Of a stretch of 39,937 nucleotides of DNA, positions 32,171 through 39,904 are shown piece after piece. The first letter of the stretch is position 1. The number at the start of each line of letters is the position of its first letter. The notes under the pieces are model-generated. The model did not search any database and was not told the DNA's origin. It saw nothing but the letters and a program-made list of their open reading frames with translations. Source of the stretch: Nitrospirota bacterium (lineage in GTDB: Bacteria > Nitrospirota > Thermodesulfovibrionia > Thermodesulfovibrionales > UBA6898); the NCBI GenBank assembly GCA_016217675.1, contig JACRHC010000055.1:1-39937 (forward strand), given 5' to 3'. A program made the translations under genes and the position numbers.

Positions 32171-33279
32171 TAATTGACAATATCGTCGGATACGCCTGCT
32201 TCGCCGAATGTAGCCATTTCCCTGTATATCCTGAGACCTGCCTCGATCATAAGCATTGCAAGTGCAGCGCCGGTGCCCTCGCCGAGCCTCAGGTTCAGGT
32301 CCAGTATCGGCGACAGTCCCATCTTTTCGAGCATGGCCCTATGGCCTATCTCGACCGAACTGTGGCCGGCGATCATATAGTCCCTTGTCTTTGGCTCAAG
32401 ACCATATGCAATGATGGCCCCTGCCGTGGAGATGAAGCCATCGATAACAACAGCGATACGGTGTGATGCAGCGCCGAGGATCAGGCCGGCAATTGCCCCG
32501 ATTTCAGCACCGCCTACCTTTGCAAGTACGTCGAGGGCATCTGCAGGATCAGGACTGTTTAATCGTATGCTCTCTTCGATCACCTCGATTTTTCTCTTAA
32601 GTGATTCATCATTTATGCCTGTACCCCGTCCGGTCACATCGGCCACTGCCCTGCCTGTCATCACAGAGGCGATTGCACTGGAAGGAGTTGTATTGCCTAT
32701 GCCCATATCTCCGGTGCCAAAGAGTTGGTAACCCTTTTGGACATATGCAGACGCAAGGTCAATACCGACCTGAATGCACTGCTGCGCCTCATCTTTAGTC
32801 ATGGCCGGACCCTTCATCATATTTTTTGTACCGCGCACCACCTTGCGCGATAAAAATACTCCCCCCAGCCCCCCCTTGGCGGCTCCGTCCGGCCTACTGT
32901 TGGTAAGGAGGGGAGAAGGAGAGGTATTGAAATCATGGTCAACGCCGACATCTACGACAATAACTTCTGCACCTGCATGCCTGGCAAGCACGTTTATGCC
33001 TGCACCGCCCCTGATGAAATTAAATACCATCTGAGGGGTCACTTCCTTTGGATATGCAGACACCCCCTCTTCAGTGACTCCATGATCTCCGGCAAACGTA
33101 AAAACCACTTTTCTCTCTATTGCCGGCATGGTATTTTCTGTAATGGCAACGAGCTGTTTTGCCAGATCCTCAAGTCTGCCGAGGCTTCCGGGAGGTTTTG
33201 TGAGATTGTCCAGCCTCTTCTGCGCCCTTTCAAAAAATTCCGGTCTGACCGATTCAATTTTTCTGATAGTATCCTGCAT
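32170..33279 (-). CDS. cobT: CobT, nicotinate-nucleotide:benzimidazole phosphoribosyltransferase
   Basis: A 369-residue enzyme that makes the alpha-ribotide of the lower-ligand base. [26 protein letters not shown] is the family signature, [22 protein letters not shown] and the C-terminal [13 protein letters not shown] (catalytic Glu) complete it. An in-frame GC-rich insert (32858-32925, encoding [21 protein letters not shown]) makes a loop after VGVDHDFN. It starts behind AAAAGGAGG and overlaps cobU by 26 bases. Its base is probably supplied by the ThiC-like BzaF two genes upstream. Confidence 0.95.
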   Translation of the reverse strand: MQDTIRKIESVRPEFFERAQKRLDNLTKPPGSLGRLEDLAKQLVAITENTMPAIERKVVFTFAGDHGVTEEGVSAYPKEVTPQMVFNFIRGGAGINVLARHAGAEVIVVDVGVDHDFNTSPSPLLTNSRPDGAAKGGLGGVFLSRKVVRGTKNMMKGPAMTKDEAQQCIQVGIDLASAYVQKGYQLFGTGDMGIGNTTPSSAIASVMTGRAVADVTGRGTGINDESLKRKIEVIEESIRLNSPDPADALDVLAKVGGAEIGAIAGLILGAASHRIAVVIDGFISTAGAIIAYGLEPKTRDYMIAGHSSVEIGHRAMLEKMGLSPILDLNLRLGEGTGAALAMLMIEAGLRIYREMATFGEAGVSDDIVN

Positions 33280-33811
33280 ATCCGTCCTCCTTTTTTATCC
33301 TTACCGGTATCCCTGCAGCTACGAGATAGACTTCGTCAGCAACCGAAGCCATCTGCTGGTTCAGCCTTCCTGAGATGTCCCTGAACCTTCGCGCAAGCTC
33401 GTTGTCAGGAACTATGCCCATACCGACTTCATTTGAGACTACAAAAACCCGTGATGCGTGATGAGTAATGAGTGATGAGATAAAAAACTGCATCTCTTTT
33501 TCCAGATCTTTATCAGCAAGCAAGAGATTAGAGAGCCAGAGAGTGAGGCAGTCAATGAGGACGACATCATGGGTAGAGGAAGCAGTTCTTAATACCTCTG
33601 CTAAATTCATAGACTCTTCAATAGTATCCCAGTCACTGTTGCGCTCTTCTTTATGTTTTGTAATCCGCTCTTTCATCTCCTCGTCGAATGCCTGGGCTGT
33701 AGCTATATAAACCTTTTTGCCAGGCAGTTCTGAGGCGCGATTGAGCGCAAAGGAGCTCTTGCCGCTTCGCGCTCCGCCGATCACAAAAGTAATCTTGCTG
33801 AGTTCAGACAT
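33254..33811 (-). CDS. cobU: CobU, adenosylcobinamide kinase / guanylyltransferase
   Basis: A 185-residue enzyme. [18 protein letters not shown] holds the P-loop, [24 protein letters not shown] the conserved GMP-binding His region, and [32 protein letters not shown] the C-terminal motif. It phosphorylates and GDP-activates cobinamide. A GTGATGCGTGATGAG-type repeat (33451-33479, encoding SSLITHHAS) lies in a loop before VFVVSNEVG. Start and the bzaF stop share one base (TAATG). Confidence 0.95.
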   Translation of the reverse strand: MSELSKITFVIGGARSGKSSFALNRASELPGKKVYIATAQAFDEEMKERITKHKEERNSDWDTIEESMNLAEVLRTASSTHDVVLIDCLTLWLSNLLLADKDLEKEMQFFISSLITHHASRVFVVSNEVGMGIVPDNELARRFRDISGRLNQQMASVADEVYLVAAGIPVRIKKEDGYAGYYQKN

Positions 33812-35112
33812 TATTTTTTATCAGAGCCTGCCATGTCGGACTCGAACATGCCCCTGAGAATGTCATTAGCACAGAACTTTCCGCACATGGTGCAGGAATG
33901 TTCGTCGCCATTGCCCCTCTTTGCCTTGATCTCTTTAGCCCGTTCCGGGTCGATCGCAAGGGAGAACTGTTTGTCCCACTGCATATTCCGTCTCGCCTTT
34001 GACATCTCCTTATCCTGATGCAGGTTCTTGAGCTTGATCATGTCGCCGACATGGGCCGCAATCCTCGATGCAATAACACCCTCCCTGACATCTTCAGGAA
34101 ACGGCAGGCCGAGGTGCTCAGACGGTGTTACATAACAGATGAAGTCAGCGCCGAATGATGAGGAAAGCGCAGCGCCGATCGCTGCAGTGATATGGTCATA
34201 TCCCGGAGCAATATCGGTCGTGATAGGGCCTAACATATAAAACGGCGACTCGCCGCTCATCTTCTTTTCCATAATAATATTTGCCTCTATCTCGTTGATC
34301 GGAATATGTCCCGGGCCTTCAACCATGGTCTGACACCCCTGCTCCCTGCCGAGTTCTGCGAGTTCGCAATTGATCAGCATCTCCTGTATCTGAACACGGT
34401 CAGACGCATCATGGATCGCGCCTGCGCGGAAGCCGTTGCCGAGGCTTAGCACTGCATCATACCTCTTCATGATTTCGACAACGCGGTCAAAATGCTCGTA
34501 AAGAGGATTTTCCCTCTTGTTATGCTCCATCCAGGCAACCATGTACGAGCCGCCCTTTGAAACAAGTCCGCCGTACCGGTAGTGCTGCTTTCTGAGCATC
34601 TCGACAGTCCTTTTGTTAATGCCGCAGTGGATCGCCATGAAGCCGACCCCTTCCGAGCACTGTTTTTCGATCATCTCAAAGAGCAGTTCTGCAGGCATAT
34701 TGACAGCAGCGCCGTATTTTTCGATCGCAATCGCAAAGGCCTCATAAAGGGGGACCGTGCCTACGGGAAGGCTTATCGCATCGAGCACCGCTTTTCTGAT
34801 CCCTTCTATATTGCCGCCAACACTCAGGTCCATCAGGGTGTCTGCGCCGTACTGTTCTGCGATCTTCGCCTTTTCGACCTCCATCGCAATGTCGGCGATC
34901 TCGGTTGACGAACCTATCGAGGCATTCACCTTGGTCCTGAGGCCCTTTCCTATGCCTACGACCCTCTTTCTTCTGTTGCTGTTCGAAGGGATAACGATCT
35001 TTCCGCTTGCAACCCGCCTCTGAACGATTTCAATATCGAGCCCCTCAATAGCTGCAACCGCCTTAATCTCCTCTGTTACTTCTCCTTTTGCCGCTCTTTC
35101 TAATTGTGTCAT
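33811..35112 (-). CDS. bzaF: BzaF-like 5-hydroxybenzimidazole synthase (ThiC paralogue)
   Basis: A 433-residue radical SAM enzyme of the ThiC family; ATG 35112 is chosen for its GGAGG seven bases upstream. Family phrases are VGIGKGLRTKVNASIGSSTE, GTVPLYEAFAIAIEKYGAAVNM and MVEGPGHIPINEIEANI; the C-terminal cluster site is CTMCGKFC (Cys407, 410, 414; the short CX2CX3C form). ThiC itself makes the thiamine pyrimidine, but here the gene follows a cobalamin riboswitch and terminator, precedes cobU-cobT-cobS-cobC, and lies beside a methyltransferase and two B12-type radical SAM genes, as in anaerobic dimethylbenzimidazole gene sets. No thiamine riboswitch or thi gene is near. So it probably turns aminoimidazole ribotide into 5-hydroxybenzimidazole. 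A thiamine role is the alternative. Confidence 0.8.
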   Translation of the reverse strand: MTQLERAAKGEVTEEIKAVAAIEGLDIEIVQRRVASGKIVIPSNSNRRKRVVGIGKGLRTKVNASIGSSTEIADIAMEVEKAKIAEQYGADTLMDLSVGGNIEGIRKAVLDAISLPVGTVPLYEAFAIAIEKYGAAVNMPAELLFEMIEKQCSEGVGFMAIHCGINKRTVEMLRKQHYRYGGLVSKGGSYMVAWMEHNKRENPLYEHFDRVVEIMKRYDAVLSLGNGFRAGAIHDASDRVQIQEMLINCELAELGREQGCQTMVEGPGHIPINEIEANIIMEKKMSGESPFYMLGPITTDIAPGYDHITAAIGAALSSSFGADFICYVTPSEHLGLPFPEDVREGVIASRIAAHVGDMIKLKNLHQDKEMSKARRNMQWDKQFSLAIDPERAKEIKAKRGNGDEHSCTMCGKFCANDILRGMFESDMAGSDKK

Positions 35113-35122
35113 TGTCGCCTCC

Positions 35123-35165
35123 ATAAAATAAAAATCCTCAAGGCAGAAAATTTGCCTTGAGGATT
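35123..35165 (-). terminator. intrinsic terminator between cobalamin riboswitch and bzaF
   Basis: AATCCTCAAGGCA pairs perfectly with TGCCTTGAGGATT (35133-35165, 7-base loop), and on the minus strand is followed by TTTATTTTA. It lies in the leader just before the bzaF ribosome binding site, so it is probably the switch-controlled terminator that stops the bzaF-cob operon when B12 is plentiful. Confidence 0.85.
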
Positions 35166-35216
35166 GCACCCTGTTTCACTTCATCCTCTCCTTCCATCCG
35201 CGGGAAGGTATCGTCA

Positions 35217-35253
35217 GCTCTCAGCAGTTAGCTGTCAGCTTACAGCTAAGAGC
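35217..35253 (-). repeat. TCAGCAGTTAGCTGTCAGCT-type dispersed repeat in the riboswitch leader
   Basis: AGCTGT and ACAGCT arms, framed by GCTCT and AGAGC, can fold into a hairpin. It resembles the GCTGACGGCTGA repeats found inside cbiE-T and cobD, and lies between the aptamer and the terminator, where it may take part in, or disturb, the expression platform. Confidence 0.5.
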
Positions 35254-35264
35254 GTGTTGCTATT

Positions 35265-35460
35265 ATTCAGGCAGGTCTTCTGACTCTCCCGACCCTTGCC
35301 AGCCTTCCCATCCCGATAATCAGAACAGTGGCGTACTACCAGCAAAGGCGTTTATCCCGGCATGGCCGGGATCAGGATTACAGCGGCGGGACCGTCCCCG
35401 GATCGGATTGACTCCTCACGGGATTCCCTCTTATGCCTATCGGCACCTGAACGTTGGGCT
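35265..35460 (-). promoter_or_regulatory. cobalamin riboswitch controlling the bzaF-cobU-cobT operon
   Basis: On the minus strand: GGTGCC (about 35441-35446), GGGAATCCCGTGAGGAGTC, GGGACGGTCCCGCCGCTGTAA (core), a CCCGGCCATGCCGGG hairpin, GCCACTGTTCTGATTATCGG then GGGAAGGCTGGC, and the closing GTCAGAAGACCTGCC. All conserved blocks of the cobalamin aptamer are present. A terminator hairpin follows about 100 bases downstream, so transcriptional control is likely. Confidence 0.95.
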
Positions 35461-35502
35461 ATTGTGACAACAAAGCGATATATTTATCAAGTTCAAATTG
35501 AG

Positions 35503-35532
35503 ATTATAATATTGTGGAAGAATAATGCATTG
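35503..35532 (-). promoter_or_regulatory. possible -10 element of the riboswitch transcript
   Basis: A perfect TATAAT (minus strand, 35503-35508) overlaps the stop codon of the upstream radical SAM gene. No good -35 lies 16-18 bases further up, so it is only a candidate; read-through from the upstream genes is the alternative. Confidence 0.3.
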
Positions 35533-37021
35533 AGCTATCGATCTCTTCTTCGGCTGCCTGAACCATAAGAGCTATCTGCTTAGCATCGAACGGTTTTCCC
35601 GCTTCAAGAGCAGACAGATGATACTCGAATAATTCAACAACAATGCAATTTATATCGGAACATCGTCTCTGTATGCCTGGCGGCTCAATGATTCTGCCGC
35701 TCCAGATGTTAGCCATACGACTGAAGATTATGTTGGTTACCTGTCGCATTATATCAGACAGAACAGCGACTTCAGGGCTTCTGAAGCCGGCGCTGCCTTC
35801 ATACCCGGGACTCTGCAGTTGCAGTCGCTCTTCGCGTTTGAGAGACTCGAAGGCTTCTGTCCCTTCCAGAACAATCTGATGATGATAAAGCACATTTGCT
35901 GTTACCGCAAGATTTTTCAGAAGATCGTTCCTCTTCAGAAATTCAAAATTGATGCGAATGTCCTGCAGCGTTGCGTCAGGTTCAAACATGATAAAGCCTA
36001 CATTCGGCTCTATGCCGTGTTTTCTGAGAATCCGGAGGGCATTTTCGTTTTGCGCTACGGTGGTCATTTTGTTCATCCGCTTAAGTGATTCATCCCTGCC
36101 GCTTTCAAGGCCGATAAGGATATGCCTGAGCCCTGCATCAACAAGCGCAGCTATGGTTTCATCATGTATGTCGTTGACTCTTCCCTCGATCCCGAACCTG
36201 ATCTGCATTGGCTTGAGAAGCACAGCAATCCTTAGCGCCCTTTCCTGACCGGACTGTCCGGGCCCGAAAAAATTGGGGTCAGTGAAATAAAAATCTCTCT
36301 TGCCGCTCTCTGCGATTATCGCCTTTATCTCTGCTTCAATATTTTCAGGGCTGCGTCCCCGCCAGGGAATTCCCTTGCCATGATAGGCATTGACATAGCA
36401 GAAGGTGCAGCGGCCATAACAGCCCCGGCTGCCTAAAATATTAACCTCAGGCAGGCGATACAGTGCTTCTGTTCTGACAGGGAAAGGGACCATGTCGATA
36501 TCCCTGATGGGGGTCTGTTTTTTGAACTGACTATTGCATGAAACATCCCTGACTGCAATACCCGGCACGGAGAAAATGCTATTTTTGGCGTTAATTGCCT
36601 CTGCAAGTTCAGCAAATGGTCCCTCTGCTTCTCCGACAATTACTGAATCAATAGCAGCGCAGTTGTTCATAATGGCTTGCGGAGAGATCGTTGCATAGAA
36701 GCCATAGGCTGTTATAAAAGATGTCTGTCCCAGCTGTTTCATCTTTTCGAGAAAGTTGAAAAGGGCGATGTCCTGTTGCCAGTGGTAGACAATATGTATG
36801 CCGAGGATGTCCGGTTTCAGCGTCCTTATTCGGTCCTCTATCTCGGCATAGCTCAGCCTGTCAAGGTACCCTTCGATAATCTCTATGTCGTGGCCGCGGC
36901 TCTTCAGCATGCCTGCCACATAGCCGCTGATGAGACAGGATGACAGTGGGGTATTTGCGATATCGTTGCAGCGGTCCGGTGCAATGCTTCTCGGGTGTTC
37001 GAGCAGGACGATCTTCATCAC
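35504..37021 (-). CDS. B12-binding-domain radical SAM protein, BzaD/BzaE-like
   Basis: A 505-residue protein with an N-terminal Rossmann-like cobalamin-binding domain (residues about 1-145: MLKSRGHDIEIIEGY, PDILGIHIVY, VIVGEAEGPFAEL) and a radical SAM barrel with CYGRCTFCY (Cys201, 205, 208). This class C-methylates unactivated carbons using methylcobalamin. In anaerobic dimethylbenzimidazole synthesis, two such enzymes (BzaD, BzaE) place the ring methyl groups; two are found here in tandem with a methyltransferase, next to bzaF and cobT. Which of the two this is cannot be told from sequence. The C-terminal 100 residues (VVELFEYHLSALEAGKPF) are helical. It starts directly after the next radical SAM gene ends. 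Confidence 0.75.
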   Translation of the reverse strand: MMKIVLLEHPRSIAPDRCNDIANTPLSSCLISGYVAGMLKSRGHDIEIIEGYLDRLSYAEIEDRIRTLKPDILGIHIVYHWQQDIALFNFLEKMKQLGQTSFITAYGFYATISPQAIMNNCAAIDSVIVGEAEGPFAELAEAINAKNSIFSVPGIAVRDVSCNSQFKKQTPIRDIDMVPFPVRTEALYRLPEVNILGSRGCYGRCTFCYVNAYHGKGIPWRGRSPENIEAEIKAIIAESGKRDFYFTDPNFFGPGQSGQERALRIAVLLKPMQIRFGIEGRVNDIHDETIAALVDAGLRHILIGLESGRDESLKRMNKMTTVAQNENALRILRKHGIEPNVGFIMFEPDATLQDIRINFEFLKRNDLLKNLAVTANVLYHHQIVLEGTEAFESLKREERLQLQSPGYEGSAGFRSPEVAVLSDIMRQVTNIIFSRMANIWSGRIIEPPGIQRRCSDINCIVVELFEYHLSALEAGKPFDAKQIALMVQAAEEEIDSSMHYSSTIL

Positions 37022-38344
37022 CTACTCCATACCCTGCCACATAAAGACGTTTCTGCAGAGATGCAAGGCCTCAAGACGGTACCGGAAGGAATCAAAAGGC
37101 ACTGGATTATGGTAGGTCGGATAGAGAAGATCTGTCTTTAACCCTATTACCCCTGTATCTCTGGCTATTTTTTCAAGCGGTGTCCCGGGAAGTATGCGCA
37201 TATTATTGAATATGATCATGCCGAGGTTCCTTCTGCTGATGTGCAGATCATAGAGCTTTTCGATAAACCGCAGTCCCTTTTCGCAGGTCTCCTCTGTCTC
37301 GCCTGGCACGTTGACCATAAAATGGTACACGCTGATAACATCTGTTTCCGACGCTATGGATGCAGCATTCAGGATCTGCTGCTCAGAGAGTCTCTTGTCG
37401 AGGACGTCCAGTGATTCCTGACAGAGACCGTCAGGGGAGAATGAGAAACACTCGCAGCCGGCCTTCTCATAGAGCGCTGCATTTCTCTGGCTGAAATGGT
37501 CCTCGCGCATGAAACCGTCCCATCTGATATTCAATTTTCTTTGAATGATCTCATTGCAGATATCCTCAAGATGGTCTTCAGGAAAGTTTATGATCGGATC
37601 GGTGAAATGAAAGCGTTTAATGCCGTATTCCTTGTTAAGATGCTCTATTTCATCGACAACGGCTTGAGGCTTGCGGCAACGCATATTCCTGCCCTGGAGC
37701 CGGGGATATACGCAGTAGGAACAGTGGAAAGAACAACCGCGCTTGGTCTCGATACCGATGGCAGGGACATAATTGTTGATCTCAGCATAGGCTGACGGAT
37801 CAAATAAATGCCTTGCAGGGGCCTGATAAGAATCCATGTCAACTGATTGGGAAGGAGGAATGATCCTTATGCCATCCCCTGTGCGAAGGCAGAGTCCCGG
37901 AATCTCCGGAGGACGATCAAGAGAGGCGATCAGGAGGGGCAGGGAGCTTTCGGCCTCTCCCACGATACCGTAATGGATCTCCGGCAGTTCGGTCATCAGT
38001 CGCTCAGGGAAGAGCGAAAACCCTGTGCCGCCGGCAATAAGCCATGCCTCAGGCAGGAGCGCAGCTACCAGCTTTGCGGCAATTATAAAGGGTGGGACGA
38101 GTGAACTGGTCTTATTGCCAAGAGGATCAATGTTCCTTAATGACAACCCCACGACATCAGGCATGAACGACAAAAGCCTCGACTTCAATGCCCCATAAGG
38201 GTCAGGCTCCATATTCATATCGAATAGATCGACCTCATGCCCTGCCTGTTGCATACAGCCGGCAAGGATAACGATCCCGAGGGGATAGACCCTCTCAGAG
38301 GAAAGCCCTTCTACTGATGGAGCCTGAATAAAAAGTAAGCGCAT
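37022..38344 (-). CDS. B12-binding-domain radical SAM protein, BzaD/BzaE-like (second)
   Basis: A 440-residue protein. Residues about 1-140 form the cobalamin-binding domain (YPLGIVILAGCMQQAGHEVDLFD, DVVGLSLRNIDP, LIAGGTGFSLFPE, GIVGEAESSLP), and residues from 197 the radical SAM barrel with KRGCSFHCSYCVYP (Cys204, 208, 211). It is less than half identical by eye to the first one, so this is not a recent duplicate. The pair matches the two-methylation logic of BzaD and BzaE. It lies directly upstream of the first radical SAM gene and six bases downstream of the O-methyltransferase gene, which shows one operon. Alternative: another B12-radical-SAM methylation, such as of a bacteriochlorophyll- or hopanoid-like substrate. 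Confidence 0.75.
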   Translation of the reverse strand: MRLLFIQAPSVEGLSSERVYPLGIVILAGCMQQAGHEVDLFDMNMEPDPYGALKSRLLSFMPDVVGLSLRNIDPLGNKTSSLVPPFIIAAKLVAALLPEAWLIAGGTGFSLFPERLMTELPEIHYGIVGEAESSLPLLIASLDRPPEIPGLCLRTGDGIRIIPPSQSVDMDSYQAPARHLFDPSAYAEINNYVPAIGIETKRGCSFHCSYCVYPRLQGRNMRCRKPQAVVDEIEHLNKEYGIKRFHFTDPIINFPEDHLEDICNEIIQRKLNIRWDGFMREDHFSQRNAALYEKAGCECFSFSPDGLCQESLDVLDKRLSEQQILNAASIASETDVISVYHFMVNVPGETEETCEKGLRFIEKLYDLHISRRNLGMIIFNNMRILPGTPLEKIARDTGVIGLKTDLLYPTYHNPVPFDSFRYRLEALHLCRNVFMWQGME

Positions 38345-38350
38345 GATAAA

Positions 38351-39904
38351 TCAGTCCAGAAGGATAAGGCCAAAGTATTTTATATAATCAGTCCTGCTTC
38401 TTAACGTTCTCACTTTTGCTCCTGCACGCCTTGCGGTTTCAAATACATCGATCCCCGCCCCCTCCATTGACGGTCTCGTATGGGCAGTATTCCTGCAGTT
38501 GCCGTCAGAAGCGCATGTCACACAGATGGAGCAGGGGCCTGCCCAAAAAGAGAAGGTCTTGTGATATCCGCTTAAAAAGGCCTCGCGCTCAGCCTCCAGC
38601 ACCCTCTTCTGGAAATCCCTTGTGGGCGGTTCACCTTCAAGAAGCAGCGCATGCCGATACTCTCTTATAATTGCACCTGTCTTTTCCTTCGGCATACTGT
38701 TTGGCCGGCAGTTCAGACTATTGTATCGGTCGCAGCCGAACCTGCATTTGATGCCAGTCCAGTCAGCGAGCTGAATCTCTTCAGCCTTCAACCGGCAGAT
38801 TTTCTTAAAGCCAATGGCCTTTATCCTGACAAGGAGCTGGTCAAAGGAGTCGATCTTCAGCGTGCGGATCGTCTCTGCATTGGCCGATGTAAAGAGCACC
38901 GCAGTATCTGTCTTGAGCGGTGCAAAGATTGTATGGGAAAGTCCCAATTGAGCGAGTTGCCCATTGATAAAACTGCTGCTGAAGACCCTGCCATTATAGG
39001 TGTTGATGAACATATTGAGGTCAGTGAGCGCTGCCTTTTCCGGATAATGCTCTGAAAAAAAGTCGTGGATCAGAAGTAACCCGTTATTTTTGAGTGTGTC
39101 GGTTGCCATCTTCAGAATATGGGGCAGCTCTGCTTCAGAATAGGCATGAATGATATTTGAAAGGACCACCAGATCAAAAGACTTCTTTTTTATCGGCCAT
39201 TGCTCCAGGATATTTCCTGCCAGATATTGAATCTGCCTTCCAAACCCCTGCTCCTCCATGGCCTCTTTTGTATGTTTCAGAATATCCGGAAGATCAAGGA
39301 GTGTTGCGCGCATGCCCGGATACTGTTTAATAAATGATGCTGCAAAAGCGCCTGAGCCTGCGCCGACATCCAGGAGCCTTCCCTTCAGAGCCACACCTTC
39401 GAAGTACCCGAGGATTTCCCCTGTCTTGGTCTTTGCAATGCTGTCCATGGCACGCATATAATGTTTTATTCGCCTGTTTCTTGCTGAAGGTTTATCCTGC
39501 TGCCCATAGTCGACTCTTCCCCCTGCCTTGAGGCAGTCTGCAAGCCCTGCCCAGGATGACTGGAGATATCTGCGCCAGAGTATGGAGCCGCCCTGATAAT
39601 CCTTTTTGCCTGTTACCAGATATTCATGTGAGATTCCGGTATTGCAGTAGCGATCACCATCCTTTGTGATCAGCGAAATCGAACTGAGGGCGTCGAGAAG
39701 ACGACTGAGCGCCATGGGATCAACCAGGAGGGACCCGGAAAGATCGTTAAGCGAGGCACCCTTTGGTTCGAGCCGCGAAAATATGTCCATCTCTACGGAG
39801 GTGAAAAGGATTTCAGAGAACCAGTACCCTGTCGCAAGATCTTCAAGATACTGAGGACCTGAATTCTGGAGGTCATGGTCCAGAAACGGCAAACATTTTT
39901 TCAT
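38351..39904 (-). CDS. O-methyltransferase fused to DUF2284 metal-binding domain, BzaC candidate
   Basis: A 517-residue fusion. Residues about 24-130 resemble the dimerisation winged-helix domain of plant-type/hydroxyneurosporene O-methyltransferases (YWFSEILFTSVEMDIFSRL, DPMALSRLLDALSSISLI). Residues about 165-340 are the SAM-binding catalytic domain (LLDVGAGSGAF at 177-187, DLVVLSNIIHAYSEAE). Residues about 365-517 match DUF2284: CRFGCDRYNSLNC, GPCSICVTCASDGNCRNTAHTRPSMEGAGIDVFET, with seven ordered cysteines (387, 391, 399, 458, 461, 464, 470) expected to bind iron-sulfur or zinc. BzaC methylates 5-hydroxybenzimidazole, and its place before two B12-radical-SAM genes supports that. The DUF2284 part is not needed for methyl transfer and may supply electrons or hold the substrate; inference only. 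The upstream promoter lies outside the window. Confidence 0.75.
   Translation of the reverse strand: MKKCLPFLDHDLQNSGPQYLEDLATGYWFSEILFTSVEMDIFSRLEPKGASLNDLSGSLLVDPMALSRLLDALSSISLITKDGDRYCNTGISHEYLVTGKKDYQGGSILWRRYLQSSWAGLADCLKAGGRVDYGQQDKPSARNRRIKHYMRAMDSIAKTKTGEILGYFEGVALKGRLLDVGAGSGAFAASFIKQYPGMRATLLDLPDILKHTKEAMEEQGFGRQIQYLAGNILEQWPIKKKSFDLVVLSNIIHAYSEAELPHILKMATDTLKNNGLLLIHDFFSEHYPEKAALTDLNMFINTYNGRVFSSSFINGQLAQLGLSHTIFAPLKTDTAVLFTSANAETIRTLKIDSFDQLLVRIKAIGFKKICRLKAEEIQLADWTGIKCRFGCDRYNSLNCRPNSMPKEKTGAIIREYRHALLLEGEPPTRDFQKRVLEAEREAFLSGYHKTFSFWAGPCSICVTCASDGNCRNTAHTRPSMEGAGIDVFETARRAGAKVRTLRSRTDYIKYFGLILLD

Noticed and set aside
18721..33479. Tandem GTGATGAGT and GCTGACGG runs as a CRISPR array or minisatellite locus
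   Set aside because: The units are 7-8 bases, few and scattered in separate genes, with no spacers of regular length and no cas genes.
33811..35112. Annotation of the ThiC-like gene as thiamine phosphomethylpyrimidine synthase
   Set aside because: No thiamine riboswitch or thiamine gene is nearby. A cobalamin riboswitch and cobU/cobT/cobS/cobC surround it, with methylation genes upstream, so the benzimidazole role explains the context better; it is kept as the alternative.
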